Source of the DNA: Acidovorax sp. NCPPB 4044
GTDB lineage: Bacteria; Pseudomonadota; Gammaproteobacteria; Burkholderiales; Burkholderiaceae_C
Assembly: GCF_028069655.1 (NCBI RefSeq)
Contig: NZ_JAMCOS010000001.1
Coordinates: 1,208,001 to 1,272,000 of the forward strand
Reading direction: 5' to 3'
DNA length: 64,000 bases
The notes under the pieces are model-generated. The model searched no databases. It saw only the letters and a program-made list of their open reading frames with translations, and was not told the origin of the DNA. Below, piece after piece: positions 26,139 to 33,597 of this stretch (position 1 is its first letter; each line of letters opens with the position of its first letter). A program made the translations under genes and the position numbers.

Positions 26139-27028
26139 GGAATGATGATAGTGATTGACAAAATGCAGAGAGCAAAGATCAGGAGAAGTATGGCAATAAG
26201 GACATTTCCGCCAACAGTTGGTGTTCTCTTGCTGTTATCTCGTGTCCGCTCGGACGGGAAAACGGAGAATATATAGTGTTCCCAAGCCTTGGCTCGATTG
26301 AATAGAAGTAGCAACATGACCAGCGCTACGTCGCCAACTATTACCTGTGCGGCCGATTCCTGGGCTGGCATTGCGTAATAAACGCCCAGTGCGCCCAGTG
26401 AGCATGCCAGAGATATCGCACAGTAGGTAACTGTTCCAGAGATTACGCTGCCTATCTTACGAAAGAATCCTTTGATAGGTCGGGGTTTTGGACTTTTGAT
26501 CACATCAACGATAAGGTCCCATACCGCGAAAATTATGAATATCCAGAACATCTGGATGGCTTCTGGTCGCGCTGATATTGATGCGAAATAGGCTGGTATA
26601 GCCTTATCCTTGGAGTATGCGGCGAAGTCGCCTTCAACGGACTTTGATAGTGAGTAATACAATGTGACGAGCAACACTTCTATCAAGAATGTGATGAACT
26701 TGATTGAGAATATTTCTTCGATATCTTTTAGGTGCCCAGCTGCCTTAGACTTTGACCACATAACCCAGCTTACCGACAGCATCATTAACGATAAGAAAGA
26801 ATGAGATGCTACCGCGCCGAAATCCCATATGTATGGATGTACATGGGAATAGATTTCGCCGGGCCAAATTGCGTGTTGCCAGTTGCTTGAAATAACCGTT
26901 AAGAATTCTGCGATCTGCTGCGCCACAACGGATACCGCGAAAGCGAAAAGCATCGCAATGAACGTCTTCTGGAGCTCTCCTTGAGAGATGGGCTTTCCTG
27001 TCGAAATATTTTGTGATTGTGGCAACAT
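26123..27028 (-). CDS. seven-helix membrane protein of unknown function
   Basis: 301 residues with about seven hydrophobic segments (roughly 22-45, 66-90, 108-130, 155-180, 190-215, 222-242, 275-298), so an integral inner-membrane protein. No transport or enzyme motif is recognised. It heads a two-gene minus-strand unit with the P-loop kinase. A membrane protein paired with a nucleotide enzyme is a common layout in antiphage systems, where the membrane protein is the effector, but that is analogy. The 409 bases upstream must hold its promoter. Confidence 0.7.
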   Translation of the reverse strand: MLPQSQNISTGKPISQGELQKTFIAMLFAFAVSVVAQQIAEFLTVISSNWQHAIWPGEIYSHVHPYIWDFGAVASHSFLSLMMLSVSWVMWSKSKAAGHLKDIEEIFSIKFITFLIEVLLVTLYYSLSKSVEGDFAAYSKDKAIPAYFASISARPEAIQMFWIFIIFAVWDLIVDVIKSPKPRPIKGFFRKIGSVISGTVTYCAISLACSLGALGVYYAMPAQESAAQVIVGDVALVMLLLLFNRAKAWEHYIFSVFPSERTRDNSKRTPTVGGNVLIAILLLIFALCILSITIIIPCLQK

Positions 27029-27437
27029 GAAAATTTGTACCGTTAAATCTTAATTTTTTTGGTTGCGTTCTCTTTTGCCAAGCGAGTGGCAGCCGGTGCA
27101 GGGCCTGTGGCAATCCACTTTTAATACTCGCCTGGAGCCGATTGAGCAGAAGGGTACCGCCCCCCGTGCGATCTCGGATACCGGGCTAAGGTCAAGATAT
27201 GCTCCTTAGGCTGTGCCAGCACACCGAGTTGCTGGGTATCGCAACTCTTGCTCGATCAGTGTAACAACGCGTTGTCACGAATTTGGTGGCCGAAGTCTTT
27301 CTGGTCTTCGTAGGTGCTCTTGCTTACGGCCGCGCGACTGGAGTTCGCTAGGCTTCGCCGGGGTGCGTTTTCAATGGTGGATGTCTCTTGCACTCTCTGG
27401 TGCTATTTTTAGGCTACTAGACGAGTAAGGGTGTGCT
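27029..27437. other. 409-base divergent intergenic region
   Basis: It lies between the leftward membrane-protein gene and the rightward alpA gene and must contain both promoters. The first 35 bases are AT-rich (a run of T at 27,054-27,060). I see no tRNA, IS end or clear palindrome. A 71-codon open frame at 27,213-27,428 has no recognisable protein character and is not called. AAGGG just before 27,438 serves alpA. Confidence 0.5.
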
Positions 27438-27776
27438 ATGCGAGGAGCTGATCACGTTGGCCGGGAAATCGATTGTTCCGACGGACCTACTGATTCAAGG
27501 ACGATTGAGAGAGCTGCTCAGTTGATGAGGCAGGCTTTGTCGCTGATAGAGGGAACGGCGGCACTTGCACCCTTCTCTCCTGGGATGGCGGGCGTTCTTG
27601 AAGAAGACCGACTAATCAGATTGCCCGAGGTGCTACGACTGACCGGCATGTGCCGTTCTGCGGTGTACAACCAGATGGCACGAGGCCAGTTTCCTCGTTC
27701 CGTCAAGATCGGTCCGCGTGCAGCCTCATGGTCTGTCAAAGAGGTGCATGCCTGGATTGCTCAACGAGTGGTCTGA
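27438..27776 (+). CDS. alpA: AlpA-family helix-turn-helix regulator
   Basis: 112 residues. The C-terminal half is the AlpA/excisionase-type winged helix: DRLIRLPEVLRLTGMCRSAVYNQM, then FPRSVKIGPRAASWSVKEVHAWI. The N-terminal 50 residues are extra and unassigned. AlpA proteins activate integrase or excision functions of P4-like islands; here the integrase lies 2.4 kb to the right on the same island. AAGGG precedes ATG 27438. Confidence 0.88.
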   Translation: MRGADHVGREIDCSDGPTDSRTIERAAQLMRQALSLIEGTAALAPFSPGMAGVLEEDRLIRLPEVLRLTGMCRSAVYNQMARGQFPRSVKIGPRAASWSVKEVHAWIAQRVV

Positions 27777-27812
27777 GTCGAGGCCTGATGGGCCGGTGCG
27801 TGCGTGCCAGCG

Positions 27813-28979
27813 TCAGGTCACGGCCTGGACGTATTTCAGGGCGGCCTCGGGTGTGGATACGACGTTGCAGTCATAGAGCTTGTCCAGGGCCAGGTCGCTG
27901 CGCGTCAGAACGTTGGCGAGCGAGCGTTCCGTTAAGAAGGCATCGCAGTATCCGACCGCCGCTGCCGCGTGCCGCATGTCGAAGAGGTCGTTGGCTTTGA
28001 ACTTCTGCCCTTTGTTCCATCGAACCGCGGCGTGTATCGATGTCTTGATGTTTAGCGTCCGCAGGGTAGCTTTGCCCTTGTCGGTATCCATAGGGCCAAC
28101 CAGCAAGCCGAGGCATTGCCGTTCAATTGTCTTGTACTCGGTGCTGCCCTTGGCCGGGCGAGGAGCCAGCGAGGCGGAGGACATGCTGCACATGATGTCC
28201 GCGGCGCGGCCGGCATATAGTTCCATCGCGCCACCGAGCTCGTGTTCGTAGACTTGCTTGAAGCTCTTGATTCCCGCCGCATGTTTCGCGATGCCTTGGT
28301 TCAGGGTTTGAGCAAGGCGTTCGTGGTGTTCGGGATGATGAGCCGACAATGCGTCACCGCTGTTCTGCTCGATTTCGATCAAAGGGATGTTCCACATGTG
28401 ATCGAAGAACGCCTTCTCGATGGCCCTTCCGGTGAGCGCGTCGAACATGCCAACCGGTGGTCTCAAGTAGCCCAATGTGTAGCTGAGCTTGCTCCAAACG
28501 AGATGGTCGAGCGGGTGGACCTCATCTGGCGTCAGCGCGTGCAGCAGATGCGCAATCTCTGTGCCGATGCGCAGATCCTGCGCAGTGATCGTGACCCCCA
28601 AACTCAGTGCATCGATCAGTGCTGCGGTCCTTCTGCGGGTGTTCGGGTCCGACTGCTTGAAGACTTCGATGAAGCAACTGTCCGAGATGGGGCAGAAGGC
28701 ATGGCCAGCAGCCACTGCCTTTCGCAGAGCGGCCAATAGCGCGCTGCAAGGATGTGGCGCGTGGCCGGAGGCCTCTGCGTCTCGCATGCCGATCCAGAAT
28801 TTGAGGTCCAAGTAGATGGCTCGCCGCCCATGCAGGCTCATGGCAAGTTCGATCTGTCTGTTCTTGGCGTGCTTTTCGGGATCGATTTCCGGGTGCGCGC
28901 GATGCGTATCGATGGATGTGCCGATTCCTGACAGGGCCGCTCGCATCGGTGCGTTACCCGCCGACAGGGCGCCGGCCAT
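27813..28979 (-). CDS. PIN-like domain protein linked to the RES/Xre pair
   Basis: About 388 residues. A PIN-like pattern is visible: an N-terminal Asp after a hydrophobic strand (RRAIYLDLKFWIGMRD, about 55-70), a mid-protein ALIDALSLGVTI region, and a C-terminal FDMRHAAAAVGYCDAFLTERS block in which His and Asp residues resemble the acidic cluster of PIN nucleases. If active it would be an RNase. ATG 28979 has no good ribosome site, and the first 45 residues look non-conserved, so the true start may be further in. It follows the RES gene by 36 bases on the same strand, suggesting a three-gene unit. Confidence 0.65.
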   Translation of the reverse strand: MAGALSAGNAPMRAALSGIGTSIDTHRAHPEIDPEKHAKNRQIELAMSLHGRRAIYLDLKFWIGMRDAEASGHAPHPCSALLAALRKAVAAGHAFCPISDSCFIEVFKQSDPNTRRRTAALIDALSLGVTITAQDLRIGTEIAHLLHALTPDEVHPLDHLVWSKLSYTLGYLRPPVGMFDALTGRAIEKAFFDHMWNIPLIEIEQNSGDALSAHHPEHHERLAQTLNQGIAKHAAGIKSFKQVYEHELGGAMELYAGRAADIMCSMSSASLAPRPAKGSTEYKTIERQCLGLLVGPMDTDKGKATLRTLNIKTSIHAAVRWNKGQKFKANDLFDMRHAAAAVGYCDAFLTERSLANVLTRSDLALDKLYDCNVVSTPEAALKYVQAVT

Positions 28980-29015
28980 CACGGTTTGGCGATGTGAAGG
29001 CGGCCGTCGTCATGG

Positions 29016-29519
29016 TTACGGTTTGGGCGGATGGAGCCGTGTGTCGAGGACGAATGGCGCCTGTGAGTGCCGGCGGTACCGATCCTTGGCGACGCTTGGC
29101 TCGATGACGAGATTCCAGCTGAAGCGGGACACGGCGCTGGGGAAGAGGACGATGCCGTGCTGTGCAAGTAGCTGGCAGCCGAAGGCTTGCTGGCCGGCGC
29201 TGGGCGTGCCGGGGATCAGCCAGGCAGGGTTGGGCACGTCTTCCGGCTGTACGACATAAATCGGCTCTTTGGTGATCTCGATGCAGGTGAGGGCGTGCGG
29301 CTGAGTGTCGAGCACCGGAAAACCTGCATGCACTGCCACTTCCAGGATCGCGGTGCTTGGGTCGGTGGAGCAGTAGACGGCACGTTGCCCCTTGGCATTC
29401 CAGCGGCCGCCTAGCTTCTCGGCGCCAATGCCGCTGTCCCAGGTTGCCGCGTAGTGCTGGCGGTCCAGGCGCCAAGCGAGTACGGTGCTGCCGGTCCCCA
29501 AGTGGGGGATGGGCATCAT
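29016..29519 (-). CDS. RES-domain toxin (NAD+-degrading type)
   Basis: 167 residues from ATG 29519. RES-family residues are in place: WRLDR with Arg17, GGRWN with Arg39, AVYCSTDPSTAILEV with Tyr49 and Glu60. RES toxins (ParT/MbcT/Xre-RES systems) bind NAD+ and deplete or transfer it, arresting growth. It starts 14 bases after the Xre-type antitoxin stop, the normal antitoxin-first order. An in-frame upstream Met would lie inside the antitoxin gene and is rejected. Confidence 0.9.
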   Translation of the reverse strand: MMPIPHLGTGSTVLAWRLDRQHYAATWDSGIGAEKLGGRWNAKGQRAVYCSTDPSTAILEVAVHAGFPVLDTQPHALTCIEITKEPIYVVQPEDVPNPAWLIPGTPSAGQQAFGCQLLAQHGIVLFPSAVSRFSWNLVIEPSVAKDRYRRHSQAPFVLDTRLHPPKP

Positions 29520-29533
29520 GGGATGTTCACGCT

Positions 29534-30106
29534 TCAAGCGTAGACCCCGTGCTCGATGCGGTTGAGCAGTTCCTCGACCAACTGCGTTCCCACTGGGGTG
29601 GCCAGCAGGTCCACGGGCTTTTGCTGGTCCAGGCCCATGGCGGGGGAGGTTAGCCATTGCACGGCGGCCTCCCGGCTGCCGAGCACGAGTGTTGCCTTGG
29701 CGACGACCTCGGCGAACTTGAAGGTCCGGCCACCTTGCGCCACGCTGAGGGTGTCGTTGTCCGCGCCTTTCTTGCGGTGCAAGGTGCGCAGGCTGACGCC
29801 GAGGGCTTCACTCAAGGTGTGCGAGGACAGTGGCTCGATGGCATGGGCCAGGTGAGAAATCGATGCGCTGGGGATGCCGTGCGAAACCCAGTGGTGCACG
29901 TCCAGCATGTTGCGCGGCGCTTGCGTGAAGACCTTGTGGCCTCCGAGCAATTCCAACGTGATGACCAAGTGAAGGCCGTTGGCGTCGATGAGCGAGCTGT
30001 AGAGCTCCTTCAGATCGTCAGAGAGGTGAGGCTGATGATGGTCGTCTGCGAAGACCCAGGAGCCGGTTGCTCGGGGGCTTCGGATGTGGGTTTGCTTGGT
30101 CGCCAT
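29534..30106 (-). CDS. Xre/MbcA/ParS-type antitoxin of the RES toxin
   Basis: 190 residues from ATG 30106, with AAGG eight bases upstream. An extended N-terminus precedes an Xre-like helix-turn-helix (HTLSEALGVSLRTLHRKK, about 105-122) and the C-terminal MbcA/ParS/Xre toxin-binding domain (ATLVLGSREAAVQWL ... PVGTQLVEELLNRIEHGVYA). The protein should neutralise the RES toxin and repress its own promoter; two palindromes at 30,121-30,153 are likely operators. It is longer than most Xre antitoxins because of about 60 extra N-terminal residues. Confidence 0.88.
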   Translation of the reverse strand: MATKQTHIRSPRATGSWVFADDHHQPHLSDDLKELYSSLIDANGLHLVITLELLGGHKVFTQAPRNMLDVHHWVSHGIPSASISHLAHAIEPLSSHTLSEALGVSLRTLHRKKGADNDTLSVAQGGRTFKFAEVVAKATLVLGSREAAVQWLTSPAMGLDQQKPVDLLATPVGTQLVEELLNRIEHGVYA

Positions 30107-30120
30107 GGATGCACCTTTTC

Positions 30121-30153
30121 TGCCATTTGGCATTGACAGTGTGCCATAAGGCA
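30121..30153. promoter_or_regulatory. two operator palindromes upstream of the antitoxin gene
   Basis: TGCCATTTGGCA (30,121-30,132) and TGCCATAAGGCA (30,142-30,153) are two TGCC-N4-GGCA palindromes whose centres are exactly 21 bases apart, two turns of the helix, placing both on the same DNA face. They lie 15-47 bases before the antitoxin start, where its promoter should be. Autoregulation by the Xre antitoxin is the simplest reading. Confidence 0.7.
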
Positions 30154-30207
30154 TGAATTCGTAGCGTCCAGCTACGGGTTAGGGGCGGATGACATCAGGG
30201 CTTTTCG

Positions 30208-31359
30208 TCAAAGTGCCAGGGTGGCGAGGGCGGTCTTCGCGTGCTCGCGGGTCAGGTGGCCGTAGTACAGCTCGATCATCCGGACGGAAGTCCCGGCGAT
30301 CTGGGCCACTGTCAGGGTATCGAGGCCGGCTTGGATGAGGTCGGTGATCGTGCTATGGCGCAGGGTGTACATGGTGGTACCAGCAGGAAGACCTGCTGTA
30401 GCCACGGCTTCGCTCACAGGATGCTTCCAGGCATCCTTGTTCCATGCCTTGCCTTCGGCTCGTCGGAAGATCGGCGCTGTTCCCGGTTGGTCTTCGCAGA
30501 GGCTGGCAAAGAACTCGGCGGTGGTCTTCGGCAACGCGATCCGTCGTCCGCGCCCAGCCTTGTCGTTGCCGATGGACAGGGTCTGCAGCCGTGGGTCGTA
30601 GCGGGAAACCTGCAGTTGTGCGAGGGCGCCCGGTCGCAGCGGCACCACGGACATGCCTCGAAGGAAGTGGGCGAGGTCTGGCGCTGCGTGCGAAATGAAT
30701 GTGCGGCGCTGTTCGATGTTGAGATACAGCTCGCGTCGACGGTCGACGTTCTTGAGCGGCTTGAGCTTGCTGCGCCACGCGAAATTGCTGGTGACGAAGC
30801 CATCCTCCAAGGCGAGGTTGAGCGCTGCCCGAAAGCATGTCATGTCGCGGTTGAACGAACTTTCCGACCGGGGTTTGCCGTTTTTCTTGGGCTTGTCCTG
30901 CAGGGCCTTGCGCCATGCCGCGACGTGACTTGGTGTCAGCTTGGACAGGTCGGTCGCGGCCAGTTTGGGGTCGTTCAGAACGTAGTTGTTGAAGCGTTGC
31001 TCTGCATCGTGTGCCGCCTTCTCAGAGCGTGTGCGGCGCTGGTGCGATACGTAGTGATCGCAGGCATCCTTGATCGTGATGACGGCGGTTAGGCCGCCCT
31101 TCGCGATGTGCTCGAACCACTGGGTTGCAGCGCGCGTTGCGAGGTCGTAGCGTTGATGTTCCGGGAGCAGGGAAAAGTCACCGAGGGCTTTGTAGGTCTT
31201 CTTGCGAGTTGCCTCGTCGTAGAAGCGGGCGATCCACGTTCCTGCGCCGTCTGACATCTTGCGGAAGCCCACATGGCGGCCTTTACTCAGAGGTGCCCAG
31301 TAAGGTTCACGCCGGGGCTGGAGCCGAGCGCGCTGCGTGACTTGGTGGATGTACTGCAT
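30208..31359 (-). CDS. int: tyrosine-type site-specific integrase of the island
   Basis: 383 residues. An N-terminal SAM-like core-binding domain (about 95-200) is followed by the catalytic domain with the first Arg in LRPGALAQL, the TLRHSTI box (Arg334, His335) and the nucleophile Tyr366 (or 365) in MIELYYGHL. GGGAGA lies upstream of ATG 31359. The gene points away from the att site, 163 bases from the tRNA fragment, so it is the enzyme expected to have inserted the island there. Its relatives are phage/P4-type tRNA integrases rather than the Tn4371 integrase type. Confidence 0.93.
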   Translation of the reverse strand: MQYIHQVTQRARLQPRREPYWAPLSKGRHVGFRKMSDGAGTWIARFYDEATRKKTYKALGDFSLLPEHQRYDLATRAATQWFEHIAKGGLTAVITIKDACDHYVSHQRRTRSEKAAHDAEQRFNNYVLNDPKLAATDLSKLTPSHVAAWRKALQDKPKKNGKPRSESSFNRDMTCFRAALNLALEDGFVTSNFAWRSKLKPLKNVDRRRELYLNIEQRRTFISHAAPDLAHFLRGMSVVPLRPGALAQLQVSRYDPRLQTLSIGNDKAGRGRRIALPKTTAEFFASLCEDQPGTAPIFRRAEGKAWNKDAWKHPVSEAVATAGLPAGTTMYTLRHSTITDLIQAGLDTLTVAQIAGTSVRMIELYYGHLTREHAKTALATLAL

Positions 31360-31521
31360 GACCCATCTCCCGCTGCATCCGAGGTCTCCATGGGATACGG
31401 AGACCGTGCGGAAATTGTACGGAAAAGATGGGTGGAAATCACTGGATTCCCATGGTTGAAAAATTGGAATATCTCAATGAAATCAAGTCCTTAGACGTCC
31501 GTAGAAGTCCTCGGTTTTTGC
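31360..31521. other. integrase-att spacer, probable arm sites
   Basis: A 162-base, relatively AT-rich spacer between the integrase start and the tRNA fragment. It should contain the integrase promoter and the recombinase arm-binding sites of the right attachment site. I see no clear repeat set. GTCTCC and GGAGAC flank the centre near 31,381-31,404 as a small inverted repeat. Confidence 0.4.
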
Positions 31522-31567
31522 TTTGACATGGTGGGGGTCGTTGGTTCGAGTCCAATCGCGCCTACCA
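31522..31567 (+). repeat. attR: 3' part of tRNA-Val(GAC), island right boundary
   Basis: The 46 bases read as the 3' part of a tRNA: an anticodon loop TTGACAT (anticodon GAC, valine), the 3' anticodon arm GGTGG, a variable loop, a T-arm GTTGG-TTCGAGT-CCAAT, an acceptor strand CGCGCCT, discriminator A and encoded CCA. The matching 5' half (acceptor AGGCGCG and D-arm) is not upstream. This is the displaced tRNA end left by integration; the rebuilt whole tRNA should be at the other end of the island, left of this window. A terminator follows directly, as after a true tRNA gene. Confidence 0.8.
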
Positions 31568-31584
31568 ACTAACCATTGGTACAA

Positions 31585-31619
31585 AGCCTTCTAGATCATC
31601 GGTCTAGAAGGCTTTTTCT
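31585..31619 (+). terminator. Rho-independent terminator of the original tRNA-Val gene
   Basis: An 11-bp stem (AGCCTTCTAGA with TCTAGAAGGCT) and a 7-base loop are followed by a T-rich tract (TTTTCTTTT). It lies 18 bases beyond the tRNA 3' end and belongs to the host tRNA transcription unit. Confidence 0.85.
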
Positions 31620-31802
31620 TTTGGTGCGCCATTGGCGCAACGGTGATCGGGCTCGGAATCCCGCTGATAGGGCACGGTCAGCCCTGTCATTGCCGGCAGT
31701 GCCGCGAATGCGCGGAAAGTGGTCTTGGATTACATGCCGGGGAAAGGCGCGAACCTACGATGCGGGGCTACTCAACCATCGGCTGAATGCTCGTTATCCG
31801 CC

Positions 31803-33032
31803 ATGACCATACGCTCCATTCCTTCGCTTGCTGCCTCCGTGCTCTCCCTGGCATTCGCCACGGCAGGGGCCCAGCCGACGTCGCCTTCCAACGAATGCAA
31901 GCCGCTGGAGTCGAAGGCGGCCAATGCTTCGTCGCAGCAGCCAGCCTTCGCAGGGCAGACACGCGCTTGCCCTGCTGCGAAGAGCGCAGCGTTCAAGGTG
32001 ACCGTGCTGGCGACAGGGCTGGTCAAGCCATGGTCGGTCGAACCCCTGCCGGACGGGGCCTTGCTGGTCACGGAGAAGCCCGGCCGCTTGAGGGTGGTGT
32101 CCAGCGACGGGAAACTCGGTGCGCCAATCGCTGGCTTGCCGCCCGTCGATGCGCGCGGCCAGGGAGGGCTGCTGGATGTGGAGCTGAGTCCGCAGTTCGC
32201 CTCGGATCGCACGATCTACTGGAGCTTTTCGGAGCCGCGCCAGGGCGGCAACGGCACCAGTGTGGCGAAAGGCGTGCTGTCCCAGGACCGCACACGCCTG
32301 GAGCAGGTCAGCGTGATCCTGCGCACCATGCCAACGTACGACGGCGACAAGCACTACGGTTCGCGGCTGGCGTTCGGCCCCGACGGCATGCTCTATGTGA
32401 CCACCGGGGAGCGTTCCGACCGCGCCACCAGGCCGCAGGCGCAGCAGTTGGACAGCCACCTGGGCAAGGTGCTCCGGATCCGCCCCGACGGGAGTGTGCC
32501 TGAAGACAATCCGTTCGTTGGCCGTGCCGGTGCGTTGCCGGAGATATGGTCTCTGGGGCAGCGCAATATCCAGGCCGCCGCGTTCGATCCGAAAGGCGGG
32601 TTGTGGGTTGTCGAGATGGGCACCCAGGGCGGCGACGAATTGAATTTCATCGAGAAGGGCAAGAACTACGGCTGGCCGCTGATTGCCTATGGCGAAGAGT
32701 ATTCGGGTCGCCCCATCGGTGATGGGGCCACGGCGCGCGACGGCCTGACCCAGCCTGTCTACTACTGGGATCCCGTGATTGCTCCGTCGGGTGCGCAGTG
32801 GTACACGGGCAGCGCTTTCCCTGCCTGGAAGGGCAACCTTTTCGTGGGCGGCATGAAGAAGACGGCGCTGGTGCGCCTGGTGGTCGAAAACCAGCGTGTC
32901 GTCGGCGAAGAGTGGCTGTTGGCAGAGCGCGGCAAACGCGTGCGGGATGTGCGCCAGGGGCCGGATGGCGCGCTCTACATCGTGACCGACGAGGAAAAGG
33001 GTGAACTCTGGAAGGTCGCGCCCGGCACCTGA
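31803..33032 (+). CDS. soluble PQQ-type aldose sugar dehydrogenase (YliI/Asd-like)
   Basis: 409 residues with a cleavable signal peptide (1-25, ATAGAQ). The six-bladed propeller of soluble glucose/sorbosone dehydrogenases is indicated by VKPWSVEPLPDG, QGGLLDVELSPQF, YGSRLAFGPDG, PEIWSLGQRNIQ and GDELNFIEKGKNYGWP (the last two near PQQ/Ca2+ ligands). It oxidises aldoses in the periplasm when PQQ is present. ATG 31803 fits the signal peptide. It is the first chromosomal gene after the island boundary; the 183 bases before it hold no gene. Confidence 0.92.
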   Translation: MTIRSIPSLAASVLSLAFATAGAQPTSPSNECKPLESKAANASSQQPAFAGQTRACPAAKSAAFKVTVLATGLVKPWSVEPLPDGALLVTEKPGRLRVVSSDGKLGAPIAGLPPVDARGQGGLLDVELSPQFASDRTIYWSFSEPRQGGNGTSVAKGVLSQDRTRLEQVSVILRTMPTYDGDKHYGSRLAFGPDGMLYVTTGERSDRATRPQAQQLDSHLGKVLRIRPDGSVPEDNPFVGRAGALPEIWSLGQRNIQAAAFDPKGGLWVVEMGTQGGDELNFIEKGKNYGWPLIAYGEEYSGRPIGDGATARDGLTQPVYYWDPVIAPSGAQWYTGSAFPAWKGNLFVGGMKKTALVRLVVENQRVVGEEWLLAERGKRVRDVRQGPDGALYIVTDEEKGELWKVAPGT

Positions 33033-33074
33033 CTGCCCCGGGTTGCGGGCCAGAACGGGGGGGCTGTTTTTCTC

Positions 33075-33218
33075 TCAGGCGGCAGCCTGGAGAGGCTCGA
33101 ACAGGATCAATGCCCCGATCCCCATGAGCAGCACGCCCCCCAACCCTTCCGCCCAGCGGCCGACCACGGCCCCGAGAAAGCGGCCCACCATGACTCCGAG
33201 CGTCACCATGGTGAACAT
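33075..33218 (-). pseudogene. mntP: mntP C-terminal remnant
   Basis: On the minus strand a 47-codon frame gives [20 protein letters not shown], then [18 protein letters not shown], close to the last two helices of the MntP/YebN manganese exporter (E. coli: TLGMMVGRFIG, ILGGLVLIGIG). An RKPSA tail precedes the first Met. A full MntP has about 190 residues, so three quarters are gone and no N-terminal half is seen nearby. It lies 42 bases past the convergent sugar dehydrogenase. Probably a deletion remnant of a manganese efflux gene; mntH is intact 4 kb away. Confidence 0.7.
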
Positions 33219-33597
33219 GGCAGACGGCTTCCTGCGCCGTCCCGTGCATCAGGCGGCGGGTTGCGTTGGCCCGGATCCACCCGGGCACGTTGCCCGCCGC
33301 GGCTGGGTGGCGTGTTGTATCACTTCCGCTGGTCGGGTGAGGAGTGAGCGCCGCCGGTGTCTCGGTCCGGCGAAGGCCCTTGGCGCGGGGGATCCGTGCC
33401 GTCCGGTGTGTCGATGCGCGTGCGGTCGTCCGTTTCCACGAAGGCCGGGCTGGGCCGGTCGGGATCCTTGCGGGGTTTGCCGTCGGGGGAGTCGAGCTGG
33501 GTGACCATGGTGAATCCTTTCTCGGTGGCTGGATTGCGTGCTGCGCAGGGCAGTGCGCGGCACAGGGAGTGAGCGCAGACAGGTGGCAGCAGTGGGG
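33219..33597. other. 379-base region with one doubtful small gene
   Basis: GC-rich DNA between the mntP remnant and the PfpI gene. The only candidate is a 62-codon minus-strand frame (33,508-33,320), annotated separately. I see no RNA gene or clear terminator. Confidence 0.4.
33320..33508 (-). CDS. small hypothetical hydrophilic protein
   Basis: 62 residues, rich in Asp and Pro (SPDGKPRKDPDRPSPAF, DDRTRIDTPDGTDPPR), no Cys, no membrane segment; it is likely disordered. GAAAGGATTCACC precedes ATG 33508, giving a usable ribosome site, which is the main reason to list it. No family is recognised; it could be a chance frame in GC-rich DNA. Confidence 0.4.
   Translation of the reverse strand: MVTQLDSPDGKPRKDPDRPSPAFVETDDRTRIDTPDGTDPPRQGPSPDRDTGGAHSSPDQRK

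Noticed and set aside
27213..27428. 71-codon plus-strand frame before alpA
   Set aside because: Composition is not protein-like and there is no ribosome site; probably chance.
31522..31567. functional tRNA-Val gene
   Set aside because: The 5' acceptor strand and D-arm are missing upstream, so it cannot fold as a tRNA.
1..31567. insertion sequences within the island
   Set aside because: I saw no transposase gene and no paired terminal inverted repeats with target duplications in this span.
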